Positions 42,992 through 53,171 of a stretch of 64,000 bases of DNA are shown one piece after another. The position numbers and the translations under genes are program-made. Each line of letters begins with the position of its first letter. Within the stretch, counting starts at the first letter, position 1. Location of the stretch: contig JADPRS010000017.1 in assembly GCA_015686845.1 (NCBI GenBank), forward strand, positions 1 through 64,000, given 5' to 3'. Under the pieces are notes generated by a model. That model was not told the DNA's origin. It saw only the letters and a program-made list of their open reading frames with translations, and ran no database searches. The stretch comes from Lutibacter sp. B2. GTDB lineage: Bacteria; Bacillota; Clostridia; Peptostreptococcales; Thermotaleaceae.

Positions 42992-44455
42992 TTACTTTTT
43001 ATGTATCTTTGCCTTATTCCACAGCTCGTCCATTTCTTCCAATGTCATTTCTTTCATGTCTTTTCCATCTTTTATAGCTGTACTTTCAATGAAAGAAAAT
43101 CTATTTATGAACTTATTGATGGTCTTATTAAGGGCTATTTCTGGATCTACTTTTAGAAATCTAGTAACATTTACTACTGCAAACAAAAGATCGCCTAATT
43201 CCTCTGTAATCTTTTCCTTTTGATCCGTTTTATAAACCTCTAAAACTTCATAAAATTCTTCTCGTACTTTTGCGATGGCTTCCTCAACCTGGTCCCAATC
43301 AAATCCAACATCAGCAGCTTTTTCTTGTACTTTATAACTTTTCATAAGTGCAGGTAAATGTTTTGGAATCCTTCTTAGTCCATCTGTATAAGTAGATTCT
43401 TTTTTTTCTTGTCTTTTCATGTCTTCCCAACTACTTACTGCCTCATCAGCAGTATCTGCTGTTTTGTTCTTAAATACGTGTGGATGTCTATAGACTAATT
43501 TTTTGCAAATACCTTTAATTACATCCCTTAACTCAAATTCTCCTGATTCAGAAGCAATCTGTGCGTGAAATACTACCTGTAGAAGTAAATCTCCAAGTTC
43601 TTCTTCTAAAAGGATATAATCGTTCTCATCAATGGCCTCTAATACTTCATAAGATTCTTCGATCAAATAGGTCTTTAAGCTTTCATGGGTTTGTTCTATA
43701 TCCCATGGGCAACCATCCGTCTCCCTTAGTCTTTTCATAATACTAACTAAATCATTCATATTTGTAGGATTTTCAATAGTATTTTCAACTTTTGGGATAT
43801 ATATACTCGTTAAATAGTCAAACCATAAAATATGATCTAATTCATAAAGCTTAACAGTTTCTATTTTCTCTTCTCCTGGTATTGCAGCTGCTCTTATAAT
43901 TGTTACCATATATTCATCTGAATAATACTCCATTAGCTTTAATTTAACCTCTGAAGCAATCATCTTATTATATACTTGTGTAACAATTACATCGCTTTTT
44001 ACATTGATTATTTGCTCATCTAATCTTAATCCATCTACGATATTTAGTCCCTTAATAGGATCTTTCCTTAATGTATGCAGTATTGCCTCAATAAAACTTG
44101 CTGCTGGAATAAATTCTAATTCAAAACCGTCCTTTTTTTGTGCTTCAATCAATAATTGTACTGTATGCTCTGCGACAAAAGGACTTCCTGGTACTGCATA
44201 TACTATACATTGTTTTTGCAACATGTTCAATAGTTTTTCTACAATTTTTTTATAGACACCATCAAAATCATCTATTTCATCATATAAATAATCAAAACTT
44301 TCGTACTCAATTCCTTGTGATTTTACATACTCGACTACAGGGTGTTTCTCTGTTCTAAGCATGACCTTCGTGCCTATTTTCATCTGTTCAAATGCACCCA
44401 TTGTCAAATACTCTTTACTTCCAGGCCCCAATCCGATGACTGTTAATTTGTTCAT
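42992..44455 (-). CDS. mazG: Tetrapyrrole methylase-like and MazG pyrophosphohydrolase fusion (YabN type)
   Basis: 487 residues. The N-terminal half (about 1-220) is a SAM-dependent methylase fold (LTVIGLGPGSKEYLTMGA, YAVPGSPFVAEHTVQLL). The C-terminal half is MazG, with CPWDIEQTHESLKTYLIEE and two EELGDLL motifs (EELGDLLLQVVFHA and EELGDLLFAVVNV) that hold the Mg2+ ligands. MazG hydrolyses nucleoside triphosphates. The fusion and the spoVB-mazG-hup order are as in Bacillus. GAAGGTG precedes the ATG. Confidence 0.95.
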   Translation of the reverse strand: MNKLTVIGLGPGSKEYLTMGAFEQMKIGTKVMLRTEKHPVVEYVKSQGIEYESFDYLYDEIDDFDGVYKKIVEKLLNMLQKQCIVYAVPGSPFVAEHTVQLLIEAQKKDGFELEFIPAASFIEAILHTLRKDPIKGLNIVDGLRLDEQIINVKSDVIVTQVYNKMIASEVKLKLMEYYSDEYMVTIIRAAAIPGEEKIETVKLYELDHILWFDYLTSIYIPKVENTIENPTNMNDLVSIMKRLRETDGCPWDIEQTHESLKTYLIEESYEVLEAIDENDYILLEEELGDLLLQVVFHAQIASESGEFELRDVIKGICKKLVYRHPHVFKNKTADTADEAVSSWEDMKRQEKKESTYTDGLRRIPKHLPALMKSYKVQEKAADVGFDWDQVEEAIAKVREEFYEVLEVYKTDQKEKITEELGDLLFAVVNVTRFLKVDPEIALNKTINKFINRFSFIESTAIKDGKDMKEMTLEEMDELWNKAKIHKK

Positions 44456-44496
44456 AAATACACCTTCTTCTTGAAATATATACTCATTTTAACATA

Positions 44497-46104
44497 TTAT
44501 TTCCTTAATAATCCCATCATACTCAATATTTTAACCAGTTTCTTGCCTCCTGGAAGCATATCAAAATCATCTTTTGTAATTGCACCTGTAGCAAGAAGCA
44601 TCAATCCATAAATGGTTCCTCCTACGGCTACAGCTATTACTGTAGACATTTTATTTCCTAGTCTCATACTAATACTGCTATATATATATAATACAGATAT
44701 AGCCATTGCGCCAACTGCAATGAATGGCTTTATAACGAAGTTTACTATACTAAATTCAGTCTTTGTAATTCTTTTTACTTCTATAAAGTTTAAAATAGCT
44801 GCTACTGCATAAGTAGTAACTGTTCCTAGTGCCGCTCCCTTAACATTGATTGAAGGAATAGATGTTAGAAAATAGGTCATAGCGATTTTAAATAAGGCCC
44901 CTATAAAAAGATTTCTTACTGGAATGATCGGTTTTCCTAATCCTTGAAGGATGGCTGTAAATGTTTGCACTAACGTTAAGAATATAACCCCAACTCCAAG
45001 TATAGATAATATACTAGCTGCACTTATAGCTTCTTCTAGTCTATTAGAATATAGTAACAGCATAATTGGTTTTGCTAAGGTAACCAATCCTACTGCTGCA
45101 GGAAGTCCTATTAACATGGTGATCCTAGTTCCTGTTTGAATTGTAGTTTTCATGCCATTTATATCTTTTCTTTGATTTGCATCTGAAATGGCAGGTACTA
45201 AGCTCATAGCTAATGCCACCGTTATCACTTGAGGTAAGTTAATAAGCGGTGCAGCCATTCCTGTGAGCTGACCATATAATTGATTAGATTCTTTAATGGT
45301 GTATCCAATGATTTGAAGTCTTCTCATTACTAAAGCTGCATCAATCATATTCATAATGGGTAAAATTGCAGCACCTATCGTAATGGGTATGGCAATTGCT
45401 AGAATCTTATAAACGATGGTAGATGATGATTCTTGTTTAAATTTACCACAATTATTTATTTGTAATAAAATATTTTTTCTTTTTTTGTAGTATATATAAA
45501 TAATCATCATAGCTCCAGTAATAGCTCCTGCTGCTGCCCCAAATGAAGCCCCTGCTGCTGCATATTCTGTGCTCTGTTTAAAGAGAATCATGGCTAATAC
45601 TAATCCAACTACCGTTCGCCCAAATTGTTCTAAAATCTGAGAGATGGCTGTAGGCACCATATCTTGAAGCCCTTGAAAATAGCCTCTATAAGCTGCCATG
45701 ATTGGAACAAATAATAACGCAGGTGCAATGGCAAGTATTGAGTAATAGGCCCCTGGATTTTTAATGATTCTCGTTAAAACACCTGCCCCAAAGAACATCA
45801 TTGAAGAGGTTACAATTCCCACTACTAACAATAGTGAAAAAGAAACCTTGAATACTCGATGGGCTCCGTATCGATCTCCCATAGCATTTCTTTCTGCTAC
45901 AAGCTTAGATATAGCTGTAGGGATTCCTGCTGTTGAAATAACAAGTAACAGTACATATATAGGGTAAGAGGATTGATAATACCCTAATCCTTCACTACCA
46001 ATTATAATGCCTAATGGTATTCTAAAAAATGCCCCCATTATTTTTACTAAAATTCCTGCTGCACCAAGGATCGCAGCACCTTTTAAAAACGATTTACTAC
46101 TCAT
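44497..46104 (-). CDS. spoVB: Stage V sporulation protein B, MOP-family polysaccharide exporter
   Basis: 535 residues with about fourteen transmembrane helices, beginning KSFLKGAAILGAAGILVKIMGAFFRIPLG, typical of SpoVB/MurJ-like flippases. In Bacillus SpoVB is needed for cortex peptidoglycan synthesis, probably by flipping lipid-linked precursors. It lies between spoVT and mazG as in Bacillus. GGGAGG precedes the ATG. A 9-bp inverted repeat ATATAACTA...TAGTTATAT (46151-46180) lies in its upstream region. Confidence 0.94.
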   Translation of the reverse strand: MSSKSFLKGAAILGAAGILVKIMGAFFRIPLGIIIGSEGLGYYQSSYPIYVLLLVISTAGIPTAISKLVAERNAMGDRYGAHRVFKVSFSLLLVVGIVTSSMMFFGAGVLTRIIKNPGAYYSILAIAPALLFVPIMAAYRGYFQGLQDMVPTAISQILEQFGRTVVGLVLAMILFKQSTEYAAAGASFGAAAGAITGAMMIIYIYYKKRKNILLQINNCGKFKQESSSTIVYKILAIAIPITIGAAILPIMNMIDAALVMRRLQIIGYTIKESNQLYGQLTGMAAPLINLPQVITVALAMSLVPAISDANQRKDINGMKTTIQTGTRITMLIGLPAAVGLVTLAKPIMLLLYSNRLEEAISAASILSILGVGVIFLTLVQTFTAILQGLGKPIIPVRNLFIGALFKIAMTYFLTSIPSINVKGAALGTVTTYAVAAILNFIEVKRITKTEFSIVNFVIKPFIAVGAMAISVLYIYSSISMRLGNKMSTVIAVAVGGTIYGLMLLATGAITKDDFDMLPGGKKLVKILSMMGLLRK

Positions 46105-46198
46105 TTATTTTCCTCCCGAATTTTTACTGAATGAGTCTATTATATCAGAAATATAACTATATAGGGCTATTTAGTTATATAATTCCTACTTCATAATA

Positions 46199-46226
46199 AA
46201 AAGTAGTAGCCCATAGCTACTACTTT
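46199..46226 (-). terminator. Terminator after spoVT
   Basis: AAAGTAGTAGC pairs with GCTACTACTTT around a 5-nt loop. Confidence 0.78.
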
Positions 46227-46235
46227 ATGTACAAC

Positions 46236-46787
46236 TTATTGTTCCATTTGTTTTCCCAAGAAACTTGCAGCAGTTTGTGCTACTTTTTGTTCTAATTCAC
46301 CTAATGGTTTGCTTTCATCTTTTGACAGTACAACCACGGCTCCAATAGCATCTCCTTGCATAGTAATAGGTACTATTATTTGAGAATTATACTGAGTTCC
46401 ATCTCCTTGTTCTGATGTTACTGGATATATTTTTTCACTTTCCATTATCAAAAGTGTTTTTCTTTCTTCTAGGGCTTTCTCAAAAGATTTGCTTAACCTT
46501 TGTTCTAAAAATTCCTTTTTAGACCCTCCAGCTACAGCAACTACAATATCTCTGTCCGTAATAATAATCATTTGTCCTAGGGATTCATTTAATGCTTCTA
46601 CATATTCTGTTGCAAATTCGTTTAGTTCTCCTATTGGTGAATATTTTTTAAGAATGACTTCTCCATTTCTATCTGTAAAGATCTCTAATGGATCGCCTTC
46701 TCGAATTCTAAGTGTACGTCTAATTTCTTTTGGTATTACCACTCTTCCTAAATCGTCAATTCTTCTAACTATGCCTGTAGCTTTCAC
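46236..46787 (-). CDS. spoVT: Stage V sporulation regulator SpoVT
   Basis: 183 residues. The N-terminal AbrB-type swapped-hairpin DNA-binding domain is KATGIVRRIDDLGRVVIPKEIRRTLRI; the C-terminal part (about 55-183) is a GAF-like ligand-sensing domain (GQMIIITDRDIVVAVAGGSKKEFL). SpoVT modulates sigma-G dependent genes in the forespore. It starts with GTG behind GGAGGG. Confidence 0.96.
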   Translation of the reverse strand: MKATGIVRRIDDLGRVVIPKEIRRTLRIREGDPLEIFTDRNGEVILKKYSPIGELNEFATEYVEALNESLGQMIIITDRDIVVAVAGGSKKEFLEQRLSKSFEKALEERKTLLIMESEKIYPVTSEQGDGTQYNSQIIVPITMQGDAIGAVVVLSKDESKPLGELEQKVAQTAASFLGKQMEQ

Positions 46788-46903
46788 TTGTTTTTCCCTC
46801 CTAGTATGCTAATTACCTTCGTAATATTCCAACACCATTATTTCGTTACAATCTTATTATTTAATGTTAGTACTTTTTTTATGCATCTTTGGTAATTTTT
46901 CAT

Positions 46904-46940
46904 AAAAAAATCCAACAATCTATTTAGATTGTTGGATTTT
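46904..46940 (-). terminator. Terminator after prsA
   Basis: AAAATCCAACAATC pairs perfectly with GATTGTTGGATTTT; T-run follows. Confidence 0.9.
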
Positions 46941-46941
46941 C

Positions 46942-47910
46942 TTATTTTATGTTCTCAATAAATTTTTCTATTTTGAACGTAGCTTTTGTTTCTTCTATTT
47001 TTTTCATCATTGTTTCTTGCATGATTGTTTCCTTTATTTGATCTTTTACTTCTTCAAATTCTTTTACTTCAACTTTTTTATCAATCACTTTGATGATATG
47101 ATATCCAAACTGTGATTTTACTAAATCACTAATTTGTCCGTTTTCTAATGAAAAAGCAACTTCTTCAAACTCTGGTACCATCATTCCTCTTTGGAAATAC
47201 CCTAAATCTCCACCTTGCTGTCCTGAACCTTTATCTTCTGAAAATTCCTTTGCAAGTTTAGCAAAATCTTCTCCAGCTTTTACTTTTGTAAGTATATCTT
47301 TTGCTTTTTCTTCTTCTTTTAATAAGATATGACTTGCTTTCACTTGTTCAATATTATAATCACTAATATGTTCGTCATAGTATTTTTTTATTTTTTCATC
47401 TGTTAAATCTAATTCCTTAATTACTTCATCTTGGAACTTTTTCACATACAATTCCGTTCTAATTTGCTCTTTGATCGAAGCTTCATCAATTTTATTTTCT
47501 TCTAAGAATTTTTTAAATTCTTCTTGATTTTTTATGTTTTCTTGATAAACCGTGTATTGCTTTTCAACTTCTTTTTCGTCGATTGTTACTTTTTTATTTT
47601 GTAAATAAGATATAATCACTTCATCCGTAATCAATTTTTCTAAAACATTTTCTTTTACAGCACTAAGGAAAGTTTTTCCTCCTACATCAACGCTCCAAAT
47701 CTTATCTCCATATTGACTTTCATAATTTTTCTTAAATATTGCTAATTGTTTGTTATAGTTTTCTACCGTAATTACCTTTTTATCAATCTTTGCAACCATA
47801 TCAGCTTTCGCAACTTGGACCTCTTGACCTTGGCATCCCGTTGTAAATACTGCAAGTACCAATAGTAGCATTATAAAAATGTTTTTTGTTCTTTTCTTTA
47901 GAAAATTCAC
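46942..47910 (-). CDS. prsA: Foldase lipoprotein PrsA (parvulin peptidyl-prolyl isomerase)
   Basis: 322 residues from the GTG at 47910, which follows GAGGAGAGG; the ATG 30 nt earlier has no ribosome site. The lipobox TTGC puts the acylated cysteine at C26. A chaperone-like helical domain is followed by the PpiC domain (about 190-285): VKASHILLKEEE, GGDLGYFQRGMMVPEFEEVAFSLENG (first 20 shown conserved) and FGYHIIKV. It assists folding of secreted proteins outside the membrane. It lies between mfd and spoVT, as in several Clostridia. Confidence 0.93.
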   Translation of the reverse strand: MNFLKKRTKNIFIMLLLVLAVFTTGCQGQEVQVAKADMVAKIDKKVITVENYNKQLAIFKKNYESQYGDKIWSVDVGGKTFLSAVKENVLEKLITDEVIISYLQNKKVTIDEKEVEKQYTVYQENIKNQEEFKKFLEENKIDEASIKEQIRTELYVKKFQDEVIKELDLTDEKIKKYYDEHISDYNIEQVKASHILLKEEEKAKDILTKVKAGEDFAKLAKEFSEDKGSGQQGGDLGYFQRGMMVPEFEEVAFSLENGQISDLVKSQFGYHIIKVIDKKVEVKEFEEVKDQIKETIMQETMMKKIEETKATFKIEKFIENIK

Positions 47911-47967
47911 ATGATCCTCTCCTCGTCTGTAGATTTGCATAACTCATTATATCATTATATTATGAAT

Positions 47968-50900
47968 TTATTGGTTATGCAAACTGCTAATTTTTTCTAA
48001 TAACTGTTTTAAATCTTTATACTTTCGTTGTTCGTTATAATAACTTAATTTTATATATGGAGGGGTTCCTCCATTAATTTCTATTCTGTTTCCATAAAAT
48101 TTAACTGCCTCTGTGATCATCATAGGTTTCATATAACTTGCATTTTCAAATTGAAGTTTTACATGTGTTTTCGTTTCAGAAATATTACTAATTCCAATTC
48201 TTTGTGCGACAGACTTTATAAAAGAAATATGGATTAAATTTCTTACAGGTTCTGGAATATTTCCAAATCTGTCTTCAATTTCTTCTTCTATTTCATCTGC
48301 ATCTTGCTGACTACGAATTCCTGCAATCTTTTTATAAATTTCTAACTTATGATTTTCGTTTGGAATATATTTTTCTGGTATAAAGGCATTTATATTTATT
48401 TCTATACTCGTTTCAATATTCTCTTCTATTTCTTCTCCTTTCATTTCTCTTACTGTCTCTTCTAATAGCTTACAATAAAGATCATATCCAATGGTAGCCA
48501 TCTGTCCATGTTGCTCTCCACCTAATAGGTTTCCTGCGCCTCTAATTTCTAAATCCCTCATTGCAATTTTAAATCCTGAACCAAATTCAGTAAATTCTTT
48601 AATTGCCTGCAACCTCTTCTCTGCCACTTCTGTAAGTACTTTATCCTTCTCATAGGTCAAATAAGCATAGGCTAACTGATTTGATCTTCCCACTCGTCCT
48701 CTTAATTGATACAACTGTGAAAGCCCCATATGGTCTGCATCATATATAATCATCGTATTTGCACTAGAAATATCAAGCCCTGTTTCAATAATGGTTGTAC
48801 AAATTAATATATCGTATTCATCATTCATAAAGTCAAGCATAATGTTTTCTAGCTGTCTTTCACTCATCTGCCCATGGGCCACTGCAATTCTTGCATCTGG
48901 TACTAACTCGCTGATACGTATGGCCATTTTATCGATCCCCTGCACCCGATTAAATACAAAATATACTTGTCCGCCTCTATCCATTTCCCTGATGATTGCT
49001 TCTTTAATCATTTCTTCATGATATTCTACTACATAGGTTTGTACAGGATATCTTTCTTCTGGTGGCTCTTCAATTGTACTCATATCTCTAAGTCCAATCA
49101 AAGACATGTGAAGGGTTCTTGGAATGGGTGTGGCTGTTAATGTAAGTATATCTACATTTTTTCTTAATTGTTTTAGTGATTCTTTGTGCTTTACCCCAAA
49201 TCGTTGCTCTTCATCTATAATTAATAGTCCTAAATCTTTAAATTTTATATCCTTAGATAAGATCCGATGGGTTCCTATGATGATATCAATATTTCCCAAT
49301 TCAACCTCTTCGATAATCTTTTTTTGCTGTTTAGCCGTTCTAAATCTACTCAGCATTTCTATGGTTACTGGAAACTCTTTAAATCTTTCTACCATGGTAT
49401 TATAATGTTGTTGTGCAAGTATGGTTGTAGGAACTAATATACTTGCTTGTTTTCCCTCCATAATACATTTGAATATTCCTCTTATGGCAACTTCTGTTTT
49501 TCCATATCCAACATCCCCACAAAGTAATCGATCCATAGGAATATCTTTTTCCATATCCTCTTTTAATTCTTTAATACTTCTTAGCTGATCTGGTGTTTCT
49601 TCATATGGAAACATATCTTCAAATTGTCTTTGCCAAAGGGTATCTTCTGAAAATGCATATCCTTTAGAGTTTTGTCTTATGGCACTCAATTTTAATAATT
49701 CTTCAGCCATATCAACGATGGCACCTTTTACTTTTGCTTTCGCTTTTTTCCATTCTATGCCGCCTAATTTACTTAGTTTGGCTTTAATATCTGGTCCTAT
49801 ATATTTCTGAATCAAATCCATCTGTTCTATAGGCACATATAAAAGATCTTCTCCTGAATACTTAAGCTTTAAATAATCTTTTTTAGCACCTTGTACATTT
49901 AATTGTTCTATTCCTACATATTTTCCAATTCCATGGTTTTCATGGACCACATAGTCTCCAACTTTTAAATCTATAAAAGATTTTATAGGTCGTGCATCGT
50001 CTCTTCTTTTCGTGGTTCTCTTTTTCTTTGCACTACCAAAGATTTCATCTTCCGTTATAACCAAAAATTTATTTGCATGATATTCAAAGCCTTTTCTAAG
50101 TTGTCCATCAATGATTACAATTTGTCCCGGCTTAATATCTCTATCTAGTTCCTTTAGATAACTACACTCTATTCCATCTTCTCTAAGTGCCTCTTCAAGG
50201 CGGATCGCCCTTTCTTTCGTAGAAGATAAAATCACACTCTTATATCCTTTATATTTTAAATTCTTAATCTCTTTCGTAAATAAATCTATTTTCCCATGAA
50301 AAGTGGGGGCTGTTCGTGAAGAAAAATTCACGATGTTTTTAGATTCAAAAAATGGATTGTTTTTAGGCAAATTACTTAATACAAATACCTGTTTCTTCTT
50401 CATAGTAGCGACAAACTCATCATAATGACAAATTAAATCAATTTGTCCTGGTAGCACTTCTCCTTTTTCTAATAACATCTTAAAGGATTCTTCTATCTCG
50501 TGTTGTATATGATCTGCCTTTTCCATAACTCTAGAAGGTTCATCTACAAATACGAAGGCTTTTTCATCCATATAATCTATTAAGGATGCTGTGTCTTCAT
50601 AAAAATAATTTAAATAGTTTTCAAATCCTTGAGGGATCATATTATTTTGTAATTGTTCTATGGTATTATTGATTTTATCTTGTAATCTTTCATTCGCTTT
50701 ACCTATTAATGTTCTAGAGAGCTTTAATTTATCTTTCTCTATTTTTTCTATTCCTTCTATTTTTGATGCATCATTTTGAAGCACTTCTTTTACTGGATAA
50801 AGAATCACTTCATCCTTTTTTTCTAAAGATAGTTGTGTTCTACTATCAAATTGTCTAATAGAATCAATTTCATCATCGAATAATTCTATTCTATAAGGTG

Positions 50901-51471
50901 ATTTTTCATGAATAGGATAAAAATCAATAATTCCGCCTCTACTACTAAATTGACCCTTTGCTTCTACCATGTCACATCTTTCATATCTTAGAGAAATCAA
51001 TCCATTTATAATTTCTTCTCTTTGAATAACTTGACCATATTTCAAACTAAAAGACCTTTGAAAAAATGTATCTTTCGCCATTAATCTATACAATAAGCTA
51101 TCAATAGAAGCAACCACAATCGTATTATTTTTTTGATTAACCTCTGTAAGCACCCTTACTCGTTCTTCCATATTTTGTCGACTATATGCATCATAATTGT
51201 AAAACAGCAATTCTTTATTGGGAAATAAATACACATTTTCTTTAGAAAAGAAACAAAGATCTTCATAAATTTTCTTTGCTTGTTGATGATTGTAAGTAAT
51301 CACTAAGCACTGCTTACGATTAGAACTTCCTAAGGAAGAAATGATATGGGCAATTTGGGAATCTATTAATCCATGAACAACGATAGGACTTTGCTCTTTG
51401 TTAATCCCCTCCTGCAATTGTTCATATTCCCTTAAACTACGAATACCTTCTATAAATATGTCCTTTTTCAA
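47968..51471 (-). CDS. mfd: Transcription-repair coupling factor Mfd
   Basis: Removes RNA polymerase stalled at DNA damage and recruits UvrA. About 1167 residues, the full family length. Domains in order: UvrB-like region (about 1-350), RNA polymerase-interacting domain (about 485-560, VHENHGIGKYVGIEQL), translocase domains with Walker A GDVGYGKTEVA, DEEQ box and SATPIPRTLHMS-like TATPIPRTLHMS, the TRG motif region and the C-terminal domain. The TTG at 51471 has AGGTGA 8 nt upstream and is preferred to the GTG at 51483, which lies inside that site. A 20-bp perfect hairpin lies just upstream. Confidence 0.96.
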   Translation of the reverse strand: MKKDIFIEGIRSLREYEQLQEGINKEQSPIVVHGLIDSQIAHIISSLGSSNRKQCLVITYNHQQAKKIYEDLCFFSKENVYLFPNKELLFYNYDAYSRQNMEERVRVLTEVNQKNNTIVVASIDSLLYRLMAKDTFFQRSFSLKYGQVIQREEIINGLISLRYERCDMVEAKGQFSSRGGIIDFYPIHEKSPYRIELFDDEIDSIRQFDSRTQLSLEKKDEVILYPVKEVLQNDASKIEGIEKIEKDKLKLSRTLIGKANERLQDKINNTIEQLQNNMIPQGFENYLNYFYEDTASLIDYMDEKAFVFVDEPSRVMEKADHIQHEIEESFKMLLEKGEVLPGQIDLICHYDEFVATMKKKQVFVLSNLPKNNPFFESKNIVNFSSRTAPTFHGKIDLFTKEIKNLKYKGYKSVILSSTKERAIRLEEALREDGIECSYLKELDRDIKPGQIVIIDGQLRKGFEYHANKFLVITEDEIFGSAKKKRTTKRRDDARPIKSFIDLKVGDYVVHENHGIGKYVGIEQLNVQGAKKDYLKLKYSGEDLLYVPIEQMDLIQKYIGPDIKAKLSKLGGIEWKKAKAKVKGAIVDMAEELLKLSAIRQNSKGYAFSEDTLWQRQFEDMFPYEETPDQLRSIKELKEDMEKDIPMDRLLCGDVGYGKTEVAIRGIFKCIMEGKQASILVPTTILAQQHYNTMVERFKEFPVTIEMLSRFRTAKQQKKIIEEVELGNIDIIIGTHRILSKDIKFKDLGLLIIDEEQRFGVKHKESLKQLRKNVDILTLTATPIPRTLHMSLIGLRDMSTIEEPPEERYPVQTYVVEYHEEMIKEAIIREMDRGGQVYFVFNRVQGIDKMAIRISELVPDARIAVAHGQMSERQLENIMLDFMNDEYDILICTTIIETGLDISSANTMIIYDADHMGLSQLYQLRGRVGRSNQLAYAYLTYEKDKVLTEVAEKRLQAIKEFTEFGSGFKIAMRDLEIRGAGNLLGGEQHGQMATIGYDLYCKLLEETVREMKGEEIEENIETSIEININAFIPEKYIPNENHKLEIYKKIAGIRSQQDADEIEEEIEDRFGNIPEPVRNLIHISFIKSVAQRIGISNISETKTHVKLQFENASYMKPMMITEAVKFYGNRIEINGGTPPYIKLSYYNEQRKYKDLKQLLEKISSLHNQ

Positions 51472-51497
51472 AAAACTTCTCACCTCTCACTCTATAC

Positions 51498-51540
51498 AAT
51501 ATCATTAGCCCAGATTTTAGAAATCTGGGCTAATGATATT
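51498..51540. repeat. Perfect 20-bp inverted repeat between pth and mfd
   Basis: Arms 51498-51517 and 51521-51540 are perfectly complementary around TAG. It lies 13 nt after the pth stop and ends about 20 nt before the mfd ribosome site. There is no T-run on the minus strand, so it is not a standard terminator; it may be a processing or pausing structure. Confidence 0.8.
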
Positions 51541-51553
51541 TTAACTTTTCCTA

Positions 51554-52111
51554 TTATCCATTATATCTATTCATGGCAATGTCTATACCCTCTTTTATGA
51601 TGGCTTCCACAGCTTTTGTAGCTCTTTCTATTGATTCATCTACAAAAGGTCTGTCTTCTTTTGTGAATTTACCTAACACAAAATCGGCTAAATTTCCATG
51701 TTGTGGCTTTCCCACACCGATTCGAACTCGTGGAAACTGATCAACCTGCATTTCATATATAATGGATTTCATTCCATTATGGGTTCCTGCACTACCTTTT
51801 TGTCTAATTCTTAATTTTCCTACTTCTGTATCTATATCATCATAAATAACGATTAATTTTTCTATGTCCACTTTATAAAAATTTACTATGTCTCTTACAC
51901 TTCTACCACTTAGATTCATATATGTAGTGGGTTTTACTAATAATGCCTTTTGATTATTAATTCTTCCTTCTCCAATAACAGCTTGATGCTTTACTTTATT
52001 CATAGAAATATTATTTGCCTTCGCTAATAGATCTATTGCATCAAATCCAACATTATGCCTAGTGAATGCATATTGCTTTCCTGGATTTCCTAATCCTACT
52101 ATTACATACAT
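51554..52111 (-). CDS. pth: Peptidyl-tRNA hydrolase
   Basis: Recycles tRNA by hydrolysing peptidyl-tRNA released from stalled ribosomes. 185 residues, normal length. [19 protein letters not shown] (4-22) contains the catalytic His and the Asn; [12 protein letters not shown] and [24 protein letters not shown] complete the active site. Known as spoVC in Bacillus, where it is also upstream of mfd; the small gene fin that lies between them in Bacillus is absent. GAAGGTGAG precedes the ATG. Confidence 0.97.
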   Translation of the reverse strand: MYVIVGLGNPGKQYAFTRHNVGFDAIDLLAKANNISMNKVKHQAVIGEGRINNQKALLVKPTTYMNLSGRSVRDIVNFYKVDIEKLIVIYDDIDTEVGKLRIRQKGSAGTHNGMKSIIYEMQVDQFPRVRIGVGKPQHGNLADFVLGKFTKEDRPFVDESIERATKAVEAIIKEGIDIAMNRYNG

Positions 52112-52176
52112 CTTAACTCACCTTCCTATTAAAACTACTTCATCATTATATCATAAGATTACTACTTAAAGGATAT

Positions 52177-52203
52177 AAAAAAGGCGGAGAAAAAATCTCC
52201 ACC
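52177..52203 (-). terminator. Terminator after prs
   Basis: GGTGGAGA pairs with TCTCCGCC (one G-U), followed by six T on the minus strand. Confidence 0.85.
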
Positions 52204-52206
52204 CTT

Positions 52207-53154
52207 CTATTCAAATAATTTACTTACAGATGTATTTTCATAAATGCTTTGAATCGCTTTTCCTAAAATCGGTGCTACTGATAAAACTTCAATATTATCT
52301 AATTGCTTCTTCTCAGGTAGTGGAATCGTATCTAATACTACCAATTCTTTAATTACAGAGTTTTGAATTCTCTCCATTGCAGGACCTGATAATACTGGAT
52401 GTGTACAACAAGCATATACTTCTTTCGCGCCAAATTCTTTTAAAGCATTTGCTCCATTTGTAATGGTTCCTGCAGTATCAATCATATCATCTACTAATAT
52501 TACTGTTTTTCCTTCTATATCTCCAATAATATTCATAATCTCAGAAACATTTGCTTTTGGTCTTCTCTTATCAATAATAGCAATCGGTGCATCTAAGAAT
52601 CTTGCAAAGTTTCTAGCTCTTGTCACACTACCAAGGTCAGGTGAAACCACAACTACATCTTCAAGATTCATATCTGCAAAGTGTTGTGCTAAAATAGGTC
52701 CCCCTAAAAGGTGATCTAGCGGAATATTAAAATATCCTTGAATTTGAGAAGCATGTAAGTCCATAGTAAGTACACGATCTGCACCTGCTGTTGTAATAAT
52801 ATCTGCTACAAGTTTCGCTGTAATTGGATCTCTTGCTTTTGCTTTTCTATCTTGACGTGCATATCCATAATAAGGAATTACAGCAGTAATTCGTCCAGCT
52901 GAAGCTCTTTTTAGGGCATCTATCATAATTAGAAGTTCCATTAAATTATTATTAACGGGTGCACAAGTCGATTGTACAATAAATACATCTGCACCTCTAA
53001 CAGTTTCATTAATATTTACTGCAATTTCTCCATCACTAAAAGTAGTTACATCAGCATCTCCTAATTTCACACCTATTTGTTTACAAATATTCATCGCTAA
53101 ATCTTTAGATGCATTACCAGCAAAAACTTTTATTTGCTTTCCATTAATATTCAT
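52207..53154 (-). CDS. prs: Ribose-phosphate pyrophosphokinase
   Basis: Makes PRPP from ribose 5-phosphate and ATP for nucleotide, His and Trp synthesis. 315 residues. Signatures: [15 protein letters not shown], the flexible loop [10 protein letters not shown], metal site [11 protein letters not shown], regulatory loop [13 protein letters not shown] and the PRPP-binding [14 protein letters not shown]. It follows glmU by 17 nt, so glmU-prs is an operon, as in Bacillus. GAGGAG precedes the ATG. The ctc gene that often follows is absent. Confidence 0.97.
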   Translation of the reverse strand: MNINGKQIKVFAGNASKDLAMNICKQIGVKLGDADVTTFSDGEIAVNINETVRGADVFIVQSTCAPVNNNLMELLIMIDALKRASAGRITAVIPYYGYARQDRKAKARDPITAKLVADIITTAGADRVLTMDLHASQIQGYFNIPLDHLLGGPILAQHFADMNLEDVVVVSPDLGSVTRARNFARFLDAPIAIIDKRRPKANVSEIMNIIGDIEGKTVILVDDMIDTAGTITNGANALKEFGAKEVYACCTHPVLSGPAMERIQNSVIKELVVLDTIPLPEKKQLDNIEVLSVAPILGKAIQSIYENTSVSKLFE

Positions 53155-53171
53155 TTGTTCTCCTCCTCAAA

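Noticed and set aside
46151-46180. Operator upstream of spoVB (ATATAACTA inverted repeat)
   Set aside because: Highly AT-rich and only 9 bp; could arise by chance and no matching regulator is evident.
46795-46825. Sigma-G promoter for spoVT (CATACTA with GGAATA upstream)
   Set aside because: The -10-like box abuts the ribosome site, so the transcript would start within it and lose it.
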